Shown: positions 1 through 11,671 of the stretch, one piece after another
Layout: every line of letters starts with the position of its first letter
How positions within the stretch are numbered: position 1 is the stretch's first letter
Assembly: GCA_963682025.1 (NCBI GenBank)
Contig: OY821522.1
Location: forward strand, 27,441,877-27,505,876
Source: Cordilura impudica
Lineage: Eukaryota; Arthropoda; Insecta; Diptera; Scathophagidae
Direction of reading: 5' to 3'
DNA: 64,000 nt
Made by a program: the position numbers and the translations under genes
Notes under the pieces: model-generated
What the model saw: only the letters and a program-made list of their open reading frames with translations
What the model was told of the DNA's origin: nothing
The model's database searches: none

Positions 1-1574
1 TCATTGTCCCGTTAATCACAACAGAATATAAATACATTCCATGGAGTACTGAAACTTTGTTTTTGCATATTATTTTTTTTGATCCTATCAATATAAATTT
101 GATTCAATTGATTTACTAGTCTTTTCATTAAATTACCCACAAATTTTAATACTTTTAATATCATTTCAATTATACTTTTTACTTTCTTCCTATGGATTAA
201 TTAAATTGAAATGAGGAATCCACTAATTGAATGGCATAATTTGAATTATTGTTTTTTTATTGTTGTGATTTCAATTAAATTTTTTTGAATTACTGTAATC
301 AATTAAAATATTTTTTTTGTAAAAACAAAAAAAGGTGGCTTTAATTATAATATAAAATAGTAGAACCTGAATATTAATAATATTTTTTTTTTATAACTGA
401 ATTATTATTATTATCATTTTGTTTATTTTTATTATTATCATTTTGTTTATTTTTACATAATATAGTTCATAAATGATATTTTATAAATATTTCGGTAATA
501 CAACTTTAAGTTTTGTTTCTAAATGACTTTGGTTTTAAATAAATCAATATGATTTGTGACTAAATTTAAATTCATCTGTTTGATTTAAAACTTTTGGTTT
601 TTCACTTGCTGTGTCAGTAATGGGATTTCTAAATGTAACTTTTATTCGGTTTTTAATTTAGTTAGAGATCATGGTAGGGTGGGCATTATATATCTGTAAC
701 ATCCAAGATATACTTTTGATACTTTCGGTACAGATTGCTTTTAATTTTTAGGTACAATGGTTTTTTTTTTTTCTCTCCCTCTTTTGGCTCCTATTTTTCC
801 CCTTTTTTCCTCCCCTATCTTATTCTTCAGCATGCATAACTTTAAAATTTTACTGTAGCAATGTTGGCACGAATACAGCAGGCACCGAACCTCCCCTCCG
901 ACGAGCAAAAGCTGGACCAAGTGCATGCAATCGCCTTGCTTTAGTACTCAGAATAACATCTGCCAATAAAGCCTGAATTTTACTTCGTTATATGCTACAA
1001 AGTTTAGAATTTCTTGAAAAGATTAATAGTTTCGATATTTTTTTGATTTTAACCGCCTCGAGATTTTTTTTTCTTTTTGGGGTGAGACCTAAGGGTTTTC
1101 GGTGTTTTGAGCTTAGGAAATTCTCGTAATTCGTCGAGATTTCTAACCAAATTTGTTGAATTTTTCAAAATATTTTTCAATTAGTTATAAAACCTTAAAG
1201 GTTTTTTATTTTTATTTTTTTTTTGGGGGCAGATCAAAAGTCATGTGATATATTTCGGTGCGAATTAGATTTACACATAGCGTTCTTTTGGGTTTTTTAT
1301 AATTTTTTTTTGTGGTTGTTGTGGTTGATTGGGAAAACAACCCGGTCCAGTTGAAGTTTGATTGGCTTTCGCAAAATTGGAATACCTTTTTGGAAGACCA
1401 TCGGTTTAAAGGGATAGGGTAGTCGGAGCGGGTAATGGTTTTAACCCGGTCGGAAAGAAGAAAATTTTTGGAGAAGGGCTTGAATAATAACAGCTTAGGC
1501 ATGAGTAATGATACAACCACCGCAAGGTAAACAACGGGGTCAGATCCAGTGACCACCATATCGTATGTTTTCCA
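1..1574. other. AT-rich noncoding flank
   Basis: No supportable gene. The stretch is dominated by A/T runs. A short direct duplication lies near 403-456, where an ATTATTATCATTTTGTTTAT-like unit occurs twice. Small open frames on the minus strand at 741-926 and 1212-1600 are low complexity, lack recognisable domains and are judged chance frames. It could include an eroded 5' LTR of the Ty3-type element that follows, but I could not match it to any sequence downstream of that element. Confidence 0.6.
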
Positions 1575-1807
1575 GCACCAGTCGTTCTTACGACAGCCAC
1601 TACAACGATTTCATCGATTGCACCACTTTCTCCACTTCTAAATCATTTATGGGCATAGCTTCCTCATCATGGGATATCTCATGAACACGTTATTGCATGT
1701 ATGGCCGCTGCTGGTAAGGTTGCCTTTGACCTGCTAAAAGATTTTCTGCCCTTTTCGCACCAGTCGTTCTTACGACAGCCACTACAACGATTTCATCGAT
1801 TGCACCA
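1575..1807. repeat. 51-bp perfect direct repeats bracketing an inverted gag scrap
   Basis: Positions 1575-1625 and 1757-1807 are identical 51-bp direct repeats, each running from GCACCAGTCG to ATTGCACCA. The intervening 131 bp (1626-1756) is the reverse complement of about 2974-3109 in the gag of the downstream Ty3-type element, with a handful of mismatches. The inverted piece thus covers gag sequence just before the zinc-knuckle domain. The arrangement suggests template switching during reverse transcription or replication, or a rearranged insertion. It is not an LTR pair, because 51 bp is too short and a piece of coding sequence lies between the copies. Confidence 0.85.
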
Positions 1808-1810
1808 TCG

Positions 1811-3306
1811 GTGCAAGAATTCTTGACGTTAGCCCAGGATCGATCGGTTAGGCCTAACGAATCTAGTTTGTCCAATAATAGCTCAATTACGTCACCGGAA
1901 TATAGCAGCATTACGGCCCGGAACGTACGACAGGAATATCGTCAAAATAGACCGAATGAGGCAGCGCAATCAGGTTTCCAAGGCAGAACTGTGGATCAGG
2001 TAGATCAGATCATTAGCAGGGTTGGAGGGGAGTTTCAAAAACCCATGGAGGACATGCGAAGGATGATACAGGATCTAAAACAATCATTGAGCCAAAATGG
2101 AGGTTGTCAGAAGAATCATCAAGAAAATCTTTCGGGGCCTCAGCCAAGGCCAGTTGGACCATCTGCAATGGCACAACTACGCAGCGCTCCAGAGTATCAG
2201 TATAATCATCAACGGCGTAGTGGCGGGCCTAGCGAGGAAATTTTTACGTCACAACAACAATATGTGGCAGTGGCACAAAACTCACGACTACACAATATAC
2301 CGACAGCCAATTCTAGCATCCTCAGGGTATTCGGCAACAGCCACAACTCTATCCAGGATATATTCAGCAACCAGCAACAGATTCGCAGCAAAGACAGACA
2401 CCACAAAATTGTTATAGGATACCACCACCACCAGCCAGGATGTACGAGCCATCACCATATTTACCACCAACAGCATCGAATTTTCAGCATGAAGCCCAAC
2501 ATAAAATAGATGTGTCCAAGTAGGGGATAAAGTTTGATGGAACTTCTAGGACTATAAGTGCCGAAGATTTTATCTTTCGAGTAGATGTACTCCGACAAGA
2601 TTACTACTGTACCTTCAACGACATTCGTCGTAGTGTTCACCATCTGTTGGAAGGAGAGGCTCTGGACTGGTATTGTAATGAGAGGAAGTTGACGCCAGCA
2701 AACTTGTGGGAGGATTTGAAAGCTTCATTTTTGCAACAGTATAGACGTTATGAAAATGAATTTAAAATTCAGAAAAAGATTATGGATCGTCGCCAATTGC
2801 CACAAGAGAGCTTTGGAGACTTTTACACCACCATTATTAAACTGAGAAACCAGCAGTGAGTTCCATATACCGAGAGAGACCTGGTGGAAATCATGAAAGG
2901 AAATTTAAAGCCATCGTTAGCCCTTTTGTTACTTCCGGTACGAATGGAAGGACTAAACCATTTTTGCCAGGAAGTGAAAAGTGCAGAAAATCTTTTAGCA
3001 GGTCAAAGGCAACCTTACCAGCAACGGCCATACATGCAATAACGTGTTCATGAGATATCCTATGATGAGGAAGCTATGCTCATAAATTATTTAGAAGTGG
3101 AGAAAGTGGCGACAGGCAGTAAATGTACGTGCTGGAATTGTCGTCAGGCACGACATAGCTTCGTAAATTGTCCATCACCAACCCGGAGGATTTTTTGTTT
3201 TAAATGTGGAAGGGATAACGTGGTTACGCCGAAGTGTCCAAAATGTCAGGGAAACCTGTCAAAGAACCTGTTTCGCACTGGGGAGACACGTTCGACACAA
3301 TCCTAA
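1811..3306 (+). pseudogene. Ty3-type Gag, multiply interrupted
   Basis: The first open segment (1811-2509) is Gln/Ser/Asn-rich, as is common for the N-terminal part of insect Gag. After stops around 2507-2525 the capsid-like core continues through 2647-2859, including ISAEDFIFRVDVL and HHLLEGEALDWY, typical of retrotransposon Gag domains. A stop at 2857-2859 precedes a further segment ending QQRPYMQ-stop near 3040. The nucleocapsid (3127-3240) has one complete CCHC knuckle, CWNCRQARHSFVNC, and a second in which the zinc-binding His is replaced (CFKCGRDNVVTPKC). At least four stops or frameshifts exclude a working protein. Part of this gene is also present inverted at 1626-1756. Confidence 0.8.
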
Positions 3307-3989
3307 ACCCAGTAGTTAGAGGAAGTAAGGAGAAAATTGAATTAGACGAAAAACCAATCACTATATTAATGAATTCAGATAAATTAGAAAATACTATAAA
3401 AATTGAGCGGAAACTTAGGATTATTAAACCATTACATTTACGAATAAAAGAGTATAAGGAAGCGAGAGCTAGGATTTTTGGTGAAGTTTCGAACAAAATA
3501 AAAAAGGCTAGGGAAAGGTACAAGAGACGGAAGCGAATTCGACAAGAAATAGCATCGGCAACTTTGTTTGAGCGAAAAGACACACGGTTTTACACTAGGC
3601 TAAACACAAATGGCCAGGAGATTGAAGGCTTACTTTATAGTGGAGCACCGTTACCTGTTTAGGCAAAAATAGAGTTTATAGATAAAGCCCAGCTTGAAAT
3701 TCATCCTTTTTCTTCTGTAATTAAAACCGCTGACGGCAGTAGTCATAGAATTGTAGGCTGAGTGCGAGCTACAGTAGCATTCAGCAAATACCAGGATTGG
3801 CTTTTCTTTTATTTAGTGCTGACGTTGAACCGAGAGCTCTTCTTGGGAGTAGATTTTATGAAAAACTTCGGCTTGTTTGCCAACATTGATAGTTTAACCA
3901 CCAATGGGGTTAGTTTATGCGAAGAAGCTGAACGGCGAGAAGATAAAATTCATATGCATATGCTTCCACCATATCAGCGACACAACTAG
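3234..3989 (+). pseudogene. Ty3-type linker and aspartic protease remnant
   Basis: A basic linker (3234-3560, rich in Lys/Arg) leads into a retropepsin-like segment. At about 3627-3641 the expected D-[ST]-G-A active site reads YSGA, so the catalytic Asp is missing. A stop at 3660 follows directly, then another near 3760. The continuation 3762-3989 contains ELFLGVDFMKNFGL, which fits the hydrophobic second half of retroviral-type proteases just before RT. Loss of the catalytic residue plus two stops makes this inactive. The assignment relies on position between Gag and RT as well as on motif resemblance. Confidence 0.65.
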
Positions 3990-4004
3990 ATGACGTTATA
4001 GGGA

Positions 4005-4888
4005 TTGGGAAAAACGCATCTTGAGATGCACACAATCGAAACCCGCGACGCAACTCCGGTAAAGGACAGACATTATCCGGTGTCGCCGGCTGTGCAAAAA
4101 TTAATGTATGCTGAGTTGGATAGGATGCTTGATCTTGGGGTCATTGAGCCAAGCGAAAGTCCTTGGAGTCATCCTCTCAAATTGGTCCGTAAGGGCGAGA
4201 AAAATCGTTCATGTTTGGATGGTCGCAAGCTCAATGCTCTCACGGTCAAGGATGCCTATCCCCTCCCACACATCGAAGGGTTGTTAAGTCGTTTAGGTGA
4301 CACTTTCTATATTTCCAGCGTAGACTTGAAAGACGCTTTCTGGCAGATCCCCTTGGGTCAACCTAGTAGAGAAAAAACTTTTTTACGGTGCCTGGAAGAC
4401 CGCTTTATCATATTACTGTTATGCCCTTTGGGTTGTGCAACGCTGCTCAAAGGTTATGTCTGCTAATGGATAAAGTGATCCTTGTGGCACTCTGTGATCG
4501 AGTTTTTGTCTACTTGGATGATCTTTTGGTGGTACCTCCAGACTTTGACACTCACTTAGAATTGCTGAACAGTGTGTCTGATTGTTTACAAAAAGCGGGT
4601 TTAACGATAAGCGTAGGCAAATCTAAATTCTGTTTTAAGGAATTGCGTTATTTAGGCTATATTGTGGGTGGAGGAAAACTAAAACCAGACCCGAAAAAGA
4701 TTCAAACAATTTTAAAATACTCATACCCGAAAACGGTAAAGCAGGTAAGAAGTTTTGTGGGGGTAACGTGGTGGTATAGAAGGTTTATTCACGATTATGC
4801 CAACATTGTGTCTCCAATCTTTGATACCTTAAAGAAAGGGAATCATTTAATTTCTCAGAAGAGGCCAAAATTGCGTTCGACAATTTGA
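4005..4888 (+). pseudogene. Ty3-type reverse transcriptase, frameshifted
   Basis: Two overlapping frames, 4005-4466 and 4388-4888, make up one RT domain separated by a frameshift near 4400-4450. Visible blocks, in order: the KDRHYPVSPAVQK entry region, GVIEPSESPWSHPL, SSVDLKDAFWQIPL (motif A with Asp), MPFGLCNAAQRLC, FVYLDDLLVV (motif C, catalytic YLDD intact), LRYLGYIVGGGKLKPDPKK, and the connection segment VRSFVGVTWWYRRFIHDYA. Motif content and order are those of Ty3/gypsy RT. RNase H follows immediately with a 4-base overlap. One frameshift is visible; the catalytic Asp residues survive. Confidence 0.9.
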
Positions 4889-5511
4889 AGGTAGCTTTAA
4901 CTACTAATCCGGTGTTAAGGCATCCAGATTTTTCTAAACACTTTTATGTGCAGTGTGATGCGTCCGATATCGGAATAGGAGCGGTCCTGTTTCAAAGGGA
5001 TAATGTTGATGAAGAACACCCTATAGCCCATTTCTCTCAGAAGTTAACTTCAGCTCAAATGAACTATTCAGTAACGGAGAGAGAATGTTTAGCAGTAGTA
5101 ATGGCCATTAAAAAATTCAGGCCCTACATTGAATTGTTACCTTTTACCATAACTACCGACCATAGTAGTTTAAAATGGTTAATGTCGCATAAAGACCTAA
5201 GTGGTCGATTGGCTAGGTGGAGTTTACATCTCCAAGCTTTTGCATTTTCGGTAGAGCATCGGCAAGGGATACAGAACGTCGTGCCTGATACTTTATATCG
5301 ATATGATATGGAAGAAGTATCCAAAGAGGTTGATCTTTTTATAGACTTAAATTTAGACGCTTTGCCCGATCTTAAAGTTGCGGATAATTTTGTATACAAA
5401 AGAGCTAGGTCTTATGACGGTATAACACTGAACGAAGATTTTTGTTGGAAACTGTGGGTACCCCTAGATTTAAGTGAGAACATTATCCGAAAGGCCCATA
5501 TACCGCCTTAA
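4885..5511 (+). pseudogene. Ty3-type RNase H domain
   Basis: This open segment carries FYVQCDASDIGIGAVLFQ (first catalytic Asp), AHFSQKLTSAQMNYSVTERE (catalytic Glu), TTDHSSLKWLM (next Asp), and the post-domain sequence VEHRQGIQNVVPDTL, where families normally show a conserved ADALSR-type end; here it is altered to PDTLYR. The segment runs on into the start of the integrase linker (ENIIRKAHIPP) before a stop at 5509-5511. It is the best-preserved domain of this copy, but it belongs to a broken polyprotein. Confidence 0.87.
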
Positions 5512-6513
5512 ATAGACCACGGGGGTTTTCATAAAACCCTTTATAGGGTTAGGGAGTATTTTTACTGTCCCAACCAGAATACAGAAATTAGGAGTTTTAT
5601 ACAAAATTGTCAGGTTTTTAAGGAGACTGAACCAGCGAACACCACACTTAGACCACCAATGGGAAGCGAATGTATTGTGGATAAGCCGTTTCAACGCATT
5701 TATGTGGACTTTTTAGGACCGTATCCCAGATCGAAGTCGAGTAATAGCTTTATTTTTATAGTGTTGGACCATCTAACGAAGTTCGTACTTTTAAAGGCTA
5801 TGACGAAGGCAAATTCGAAAAATGTCGTAAAATTTCTAATCTCTGAGGTTTTCCATAAGTTTGGAACTCCTGAATTAATTATATCGGGTAACGGCCAACA
5901 ATTTGTTAGCAAAGACTTTGCAGATGTTGCCAATAATTTCGGAATACACCACGTAAGGACGGCTACACATTCACCACAGGCGAATGCTTCTGAAAGGGAA
6001 AATCAGTCAATTTTATCTGCCATACGCTCTTACCTGCAAGAAGGTCATGGGGACTGGGACAAATATTTGTCGGAAATCGAATGTTCGCTGAGATCCTCGG
6101 TACATAGTTCAACAGGAATTACCCCGTATTTCGCATTATTCGGGATGAACATGATAAATCATGGAAGCGTCTATAGGATCGCAAGAAAAATCAATTATTA
6201 GGGGACGCTGAAAGCCAGCTGGTTCCGAAATCCGTTAAGCTTGACCTTATTAGGGGTAACATTTGCATAAAGCCCATGAGAAAAATGAAAAAACTTATAA
6301 TATTCGAAGTCGAAGAGTTAAATTTGTTCCCGGGAAAGAAATCTATAGAAGAAACTTTCAACAAGGTGACTTCAAAAACAATTTAGCGCCAAATTAGCGA
6401 GAAAGTGTCTTAAATGTCGAATAGTCCGTCCAGTAGGAAATTGCCTCTATGAAGAGGAGGATCTAAAGGGAAAATCTTTGGGCATATTTCATGCCAAAGA
6501 TCTCAAGCAATGA
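5512..6513 (+). pseudogene. Ty3-type integrase with catalytic loss
   Basis: After the stop at 5509-5511 the zinc-binding N-terminal region continues in the same sense (HGGFHKTLYRVREYFYCP, then SFIQNC). The core is open at 5659-6201. YVDFLGPYP supplies the first catalytic Asp, but the second motif reads IISGNGQQF where an Asp is expected, and the Glu region reads NASEREN. A TAG at 6199-6201 and further shifts follow. The C-terminal tail is still recognisable just before the final TGA at 6511-6513 (YEEEDLKGKS...FHAKDLKQ), resembling the GPY/F-type end of Ty3 integrases. Replacement of the second Asp alone would inactivate it. Confidence 0.85.
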
Positions 6514-7804
6514 CCGAAACATTTATTTGTCTGTTGATACTAATTCGGAAGAATCGGCCAATTGAAGTCTTGGGTTTACACGTGCACCCCCGAGTCCCTC
6601 TGGTAGCAGAAGGGATAAGGGATGGTTGAGGTATCAGGTTTAGATATCTGGACCCTGGGGCCCTTTATGTACAGAGGACATATCGTAGTTCGTCTTCCCG
6701 CTGAATAGAAGCGAGCTTAACCTTCCAGGCATGCAAAAATTTGTTTCAATAACGGATTATTGTGCCAACACTGTGGCGGTTGAAAAACAATCACAGGGTT
6801 GGCGATAGGTTCGCTTCTATGCAACTTAGCCATCCAGGCTGTCAAAAATTTGTTTATGATACTATACCAACACCCGTAGAATATCGGGAGGATAAGTTGA
6901 CGGGGTTGGGTATCTATATCGTCATTCCGTCAAAGGCCACACAGGGTGCCCAACAGCCAAATCTGCGCTTCCCGGAAGAACTCTGAGGGGGAGCCCAATA
7001 ATGTTTGGGGAACCCTGGAGTTCGGAAAGGCTCGCAGATGAGATATTTACTTTCACTAGTATACTCGCGTGGGGCCGGTTATTGTCCGGGGTATTAAGCA
7101 AACTTTGGTTGGAGAGTCTCCTACATAAGTTAGGACAATAGTTCTGTTTTGACCTAACCTATGTACGAATCGTCCTCGGGCGATTAAAGATTTCTAAGGG
7201 AGTATGGGTTCTACCGCATAGTGTGGGGAGTCAGCAGGACAAAGACTTCGCAGCTTTGAAAGGACGTGCAAATTTTTGCTCTTTCTCTTATTTATAGTTT
7301 TTTTGAAGAGAAGTCAGGGTGCATTAGAATGCAACCCTAGGAAGTAGATAAGTAACAACGCTGTGGTATTTTTAACGAAAAGAAAAAAAGGGACCGAAAA
7401 CATGGCGACTGACATGCGTGATGGCGTTACTTTTCTGGAGGTTATAAAAGGAGGTTTTGGCGGCGTGGTTGTCTTCTTCGTTTTCCTGATTTCGGTGGGT
7501 GAGTGACGTGTTTGGTAAGCGGCAATCGTAACACGTATTCGAGAAGCAAATTTTTATGCTTCAGTATCTTCGTTCTGAAGGTTATCTCGAACTGCCTGTT
7601 GGAAGAAAAGACCATTGTTTTCGGGACGACGATGTACCGACTACAATATACCCCGGTGATAGCGTTACCAACACGGGAAGGCAGGCTTCTTCGCCGACAC
7701 AAACCTCAAAGCCCATACCGATACATTCAAAAGGGAGTAAGAAGATTGGCAATACGGGCAGGTTGGCAGCCATAACATCACAATAATCCACGGCAACCTT
7801 TTGT
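6514..7804 (+). other. Post-integrase region, possible 3' LTR of the Ty3-type element
   Basis: No protein domain is recognised. A degenerate duplication is visible: about 6710-6770 and 6808-6873 share CCAGGCATGCAAAAATTTGTTT-like and CCAACAC sequence. A purine-rich tract (GAGGGGGAGCCC, near 6985) resembles a polypurine tract, and a TATA box lies at 7443-7450, as expected of LTR U3. If correct, an LTR of about 0.8 kb would begin near 7001 and end shortly before the Jockey insertion at 7805. Without a paired 5' copy this remains a suggestion. Confidence 0.35.
7443..7450 (+). promoter_or_regulatory. TATA box candidate (TATAAAAG)
   Basis: TATAAAAG is followed after roughly 25-30 bases by a pyrimidine-rich stretch (GTTGTCTTCTTCG) that could serve as an initiator. 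The GC-richer local context contrasts with the AT-rich surroundings, where chance TATA strings would be common. It fits the U3/R boundary of a retrotransposon LTR, but expression is untested. Confidence 0.35.
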
Positions 7805-8022
7805 CCAGTCTCTCATCAACTGTGATAGTGATTATACGTGCTTATTGATTTACGCTAGTAAATTTATCTAAAAACAAAATCATAAAAGACTAACAAAATA
7901 CTTGTTCAACTTTAAACAAACAAACGGATTAGTGCTTCTTTAATTCCCACAAGTTATTTATTGTTTTGTGTATAGCAAAATTACAGCAACGATCTACCTG
8001 CTGTTACGTTTAAAACAACAAT

Positions 8023-8948
8023 ATGGATGGTGATACAGATGAAGCAGAAGCAGATATTGATTTAGAATGGCAAAAAATTGTAAATAGAAAACGAAATCAA
8101 TTAGGGTCTCCTAAATTGTACAAAAATGATAGCTAATATTATTGATAAAATAAGTAAAGAAGAATTTAGTTACAAATGTTTATATAACAATCAGGTTAGG
8201 GTTATGGTAAAGACTGTTGATTCCTATAGAACATTAGTGAAATATTTAGAAGGTCATAATATAAGCTTTCATAAGTATCAATTCAAGCAACAGCGTTCTT
8301 ATAGAGTAGTTTTGAAAGGATTGCACCATAGCACCCCTACTTCTGACATAAAAGCTGAACTTACACATTTAGGACATCAAGTTCGATTTGTAACATATGT
8401 TCGTAGTAGGGAAACGAAGGAACCTTTATCTATGTTTTATATAGATCTCTCACCCTGCCCAAACAACAAAGACATTTTCAATATTAAACGCTTTATCCAT
8501 GCTATAGTTTCTATTGAAGCTCCCAGAAAATGAAATGAATGAAATTGTGCAATGCCACAGATGTCAACTTTTTGTACACACGAAGTCGTTAAAATGTGGA
8601 CTAAATCACTCAACAACTGAATGTACTAAAGACTTTAATACTCCAGCTCGTTGCGTTAACTGTTTAAAAGATCATATGGCTAACTACAAAGGATGTCAAA
8701 TTTATAAAAAGATTGCCCAACAAAGATTCCAACAGGGCCATAATTCCTATAATAACCGTCAGCATAATAATTTTTCCAATAAACCTAATGATTTCCCTCA
8801 ACTGAATAATAACAACAATAATTTCTTCAATTCAAATCAATTCGCCAACAACCAATCTTACTCCGAAATATTAAAAAATCAAAATAATAACAACAAAAAT
8901 AGCAGTAATAATTCGATGGAAAGAATGGATAGAATAGAATCCAAATAA
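8023..8948 (+). pseudogene. Jockey-type ORF1 (Gag-like RNA-binding protein), two frameshifts
   Basis: The start is the ATG at 8023 (MDGDTDEAEADIDLEW), an acidic N-terminus like those of other Jockey ORF1 proteins. A shift near 8100-8126 breaks the frame; 8126-8533 then carries an RRM-like segment (VMVKTVDSYRTLVKYLEGHN, then RSYRVVLKGLHHSTPTSDI), where family members have the PRE_C2HC region. A second shift occurs near 8514-8533. The last frame (8514-8948) holds the zinc knuckles: CHRCQLFVHT...C, CGLNHSTTEC, and CVNCLKDHMANYKGC. The C-terminus is extremely Asn-rich. Role in the family: coats element RNA and assists reverse transcription. The next ORF begins 41 bp after its stop. Confidence 0.87.
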
Positions 8949-8989
8949 GTCAATCTTCTTAATATGATTACAAAGCTAATTTCTACATT

Positions 8990-11671
8990 ATGCAAATAAG
9001 TGTGCGTATAGGAATATGGAATGCCAATGGTCTTCCAAATCACACAAGAGAAACAGAAACCTTTATACAGTTACACCACATTGATATATTTCTTATATCA
9101 GAAACACATTTTACTGATAAAACATATTTTAAAATTAAAGGATATGACGTTATTTCATGCAACCATCCAAGTAATAGAGCTCATGGAGGTTCTGCAATTT
9201 TGGTAAAATCTTCCATTAAGTACACTCTTCTTGATAATTACATAAAACCCCATCTTCAAGCTACTGGTATTCAAATTAAATGTGACAATAGTGATATATC
9301 CATTTATTCTGTCTACTTTCCTCCAAGGCATAATATGAAATGCGACGACTACGATTTCTTTTTCAAAAATCTAGGGACTAAATTCATAGTCGGAGGAGAC
9401 TTTAATGCGAAACATCCATGGTGGGGCTCAAGAATTACAAATCCCAAAGGCAAAGAGCTTTGTAAATGTGTTATTAAAAATAATTTATCAGTGCATTCAA
9501 CAGGAAGACCTACTTATTGGCCAACCGACCCCAGAAAAATTCCAGGCTTATTGGATTTTATAGTTTATTCGAGCATTCCTAGCCACCTTTTAGATATTTT
9601 AGATTGTGATGAGTTGAGTTCGGACCATTCGCCACTTATAGTCAATTATAACACAAATTGTATTTCTGAAAATAAAACTTATAAATGAATCTCCTCTAGA
9701 ACCGATATAAGCTCCTTTAAATGTTGGATTGAACAAAATATTAATCTTAATGTTCAAATTAAAGATGGGATGGAGCTGGATTCTCTCGTTGAAAGCTTCA
9801 CAAACATAATTCATGAAGCAGCGTTTCTCTCAACACCAATTGCACCAGAATTTAATTCTCGAAACAAGGTAATAGTATCTGCTGAAATAAGAGACCTAAT
9901 AAGAACTAAAAGACGATTGAGGAGAATATGGAAAAATTATAGAACCCCAAACCAACAAAACCAATTTGAATCGAGCTACAAATGATTAGCTGATATTAAA
10001 AGTGAACAGCTCAACTATTACTTAAGAAACTTTAAATATTCAAAATCTGACGAGCACAATCTGTGGAATGCTACAAAATATTTGAAAAGACTAACAAAAA
10101 GAAATATACCTTTAAAAAATACAAACGATTCTTGGCTAAAATCAGATTCCAAAAATGTTGATGCATTTTCTCTATACTTGGGATCCATCTTTCAACCTTT
10201 TCCACTTAACAATCCTGAAGATGAAATAATAATCTCCTCATTTCTTGATAGTCCATGCCAAATGGATTTACCCATTAAACATATATCTTCATCTGAAGTA
10301 GAACAAGAAATAAATAAATTATATAACAAAAAATCACCCGGGTATGATAAAATATGTGCCAAAGATATTAAAGCGTTGCCCAAAAAAGCTTTTATTTTAT
10401 TAACTTTAATATTTAACTCAATTCTGAGACTTCAACACTTTCCGGAACAATGGAAATGTGCAGAAATAATGATGGTTCCAAAAACTGGGAAGCCGGAAAA
10501 TGATATCAAATCTTATAGGCCTATAAGTCTTCTGTCCACTTTTTCAAAAATATTCGAAAGACTCTTTCTACCTAGAATGCTGCCAATATTAGAAAAACAA
10601 AATATTATACCAGATCATAAATTTGGATTTCGATATAAGCATGGAACTCCTGAACAGTGCCATAGAGTAGTACAAGTAGTAAGAAATGCGCTAGAAAATA
10701 AACAGTATTGCTCCGCGGTATTCTTGGACGTTAAACAAGCTTTCGACAGAGTTTGGCATCCAAGTATACTCTTTAAACTTAAACAACATCTTCCTGCACC
10801 GTACAATTTTGTCCTTAAGTCGTATTTAAAAAATCGATGTTTTTATGTGAAAATAAATAGCGAAATTTTAAATATCTGTGAAATAAAGGCAGGAATACCA
10901 CAGGGCAGCGTGCTGGGCCCTGTGCTCTATACTATTTTCACCTCGGATTTGCCGGTTACTGGAGATGTTACGGTTGCAACATATGCTGATGATACAGCGA
11001 TAATGGCAAGTAATGACTCTAAAGAGGAAGCCTCAAAAATGGTACAAAAACAACTCAATAAAATTAGTATCTGGTTGAAGAAATGGAACATTTGTGTTAA
11101 TACTGAAAAGTCTACGCATATCACATGTACCCTAAGAAAGGGTGATTGTCCTTCAACGTATTTAAATGGTGAGGAAGTCCTTAAATCAGACTGTGTAAAA
11201 TACATTGGGATGAATTTGGATAGAAGATTGACATGGAAGAACCATATAAAGGCAAAAAGAAATCATTTAGACATAAAAGCTAAACGTATGTATTGGTTGC
11301 TTGACCAAAACTCGGAGTTAAGCCTTGAAAACAAGGTATTGCTATATAAAACTATTTTGAAACCTGTATGGACATATGGAATCCAACTGTGGGGTACTGC
11401 AAGGAATTCGAACATTGAAATTCTCCAACGTTATCAATCCAAAACTTTAAGGACGATGTTAAACGCACCCTGGTTTATAACAAACAATAACATACATAAA
11501 GACCTTTCAATACCAAAAGTTAAAGAAGAAATCTGTAGTATTAGCTCAAGATATCTTGAAAGATTAAGTAATTACTCATATTTACTTGCAATTAGTTTAC
11601 TGGATGATAGTGACGAGGTAAAGAGACTGAAAAGGTACCATGTGCTAGATCTTCCTTTTAGGAAAAAATAG
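8990..11671 (+). pseudogene. Jockey-type ORF2 (AP endonuclease and reverse transcriptase), two TGA stops
   Basis: One reading frame of 894 codons, interrupted only by TGA at 9686-9688 and 9983-9985. The endonuclease domain (about residues 1-230) shows GIWNANGL, LISETHF, HGGSAILVKSSI, GGDFNAKHPWWGS and SSDHSPLIV, the apurinic-like endonuclease catalytic set. The RT domain (about residues 440-700) shows FSKIFERL, FLDVKQAFDRVWH, AGIPQGSVLGPVLY and TYADDTAIMA (catalytic YADD), followed by VKYIGMNLDRRLTWKNHI. Order and motifs are those of Jockey-clade LINEs. The endonuclease would nick target DNA and the RT would copy the element RNA there. Both stops read AAATGA in context, consistent with G-to-A changes of Trp codons, though this is inferred. 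Confidence 0.92.

Larger units (their letters stand above)
1811..6513 (+). mobile_element. Decayed Ty3/gypsy-type LTR retrotransposon (internal region)
   Basis: The order of recognisable domains is Gag with zinc knuckles, protease, reverse transcriptase, RNase H, integrase, which is the Ty3/gypsy order (integrase last). The coding region is broken by many stops and frameshifts, and several catalytic residues are lost, so it is a dead copy. No env is visible. LTRs could not be paired by eye: a purine tract near 6983-6993 and a TATA box at 7443 suggest that a 3' LTR may occupy roughly 7000-7790, but the matching 5' LTR was not found upstream of 1575. Lineage within Ty3/gypsy is not assigned. 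Confidence 0.85.

Noticed and set aside
741..926. Minus-strand open frame near the left end, and others at 1212-1600
   Set aside because: Low complexity, overlapping homopolymer runs, no domain or conserved neighbour.
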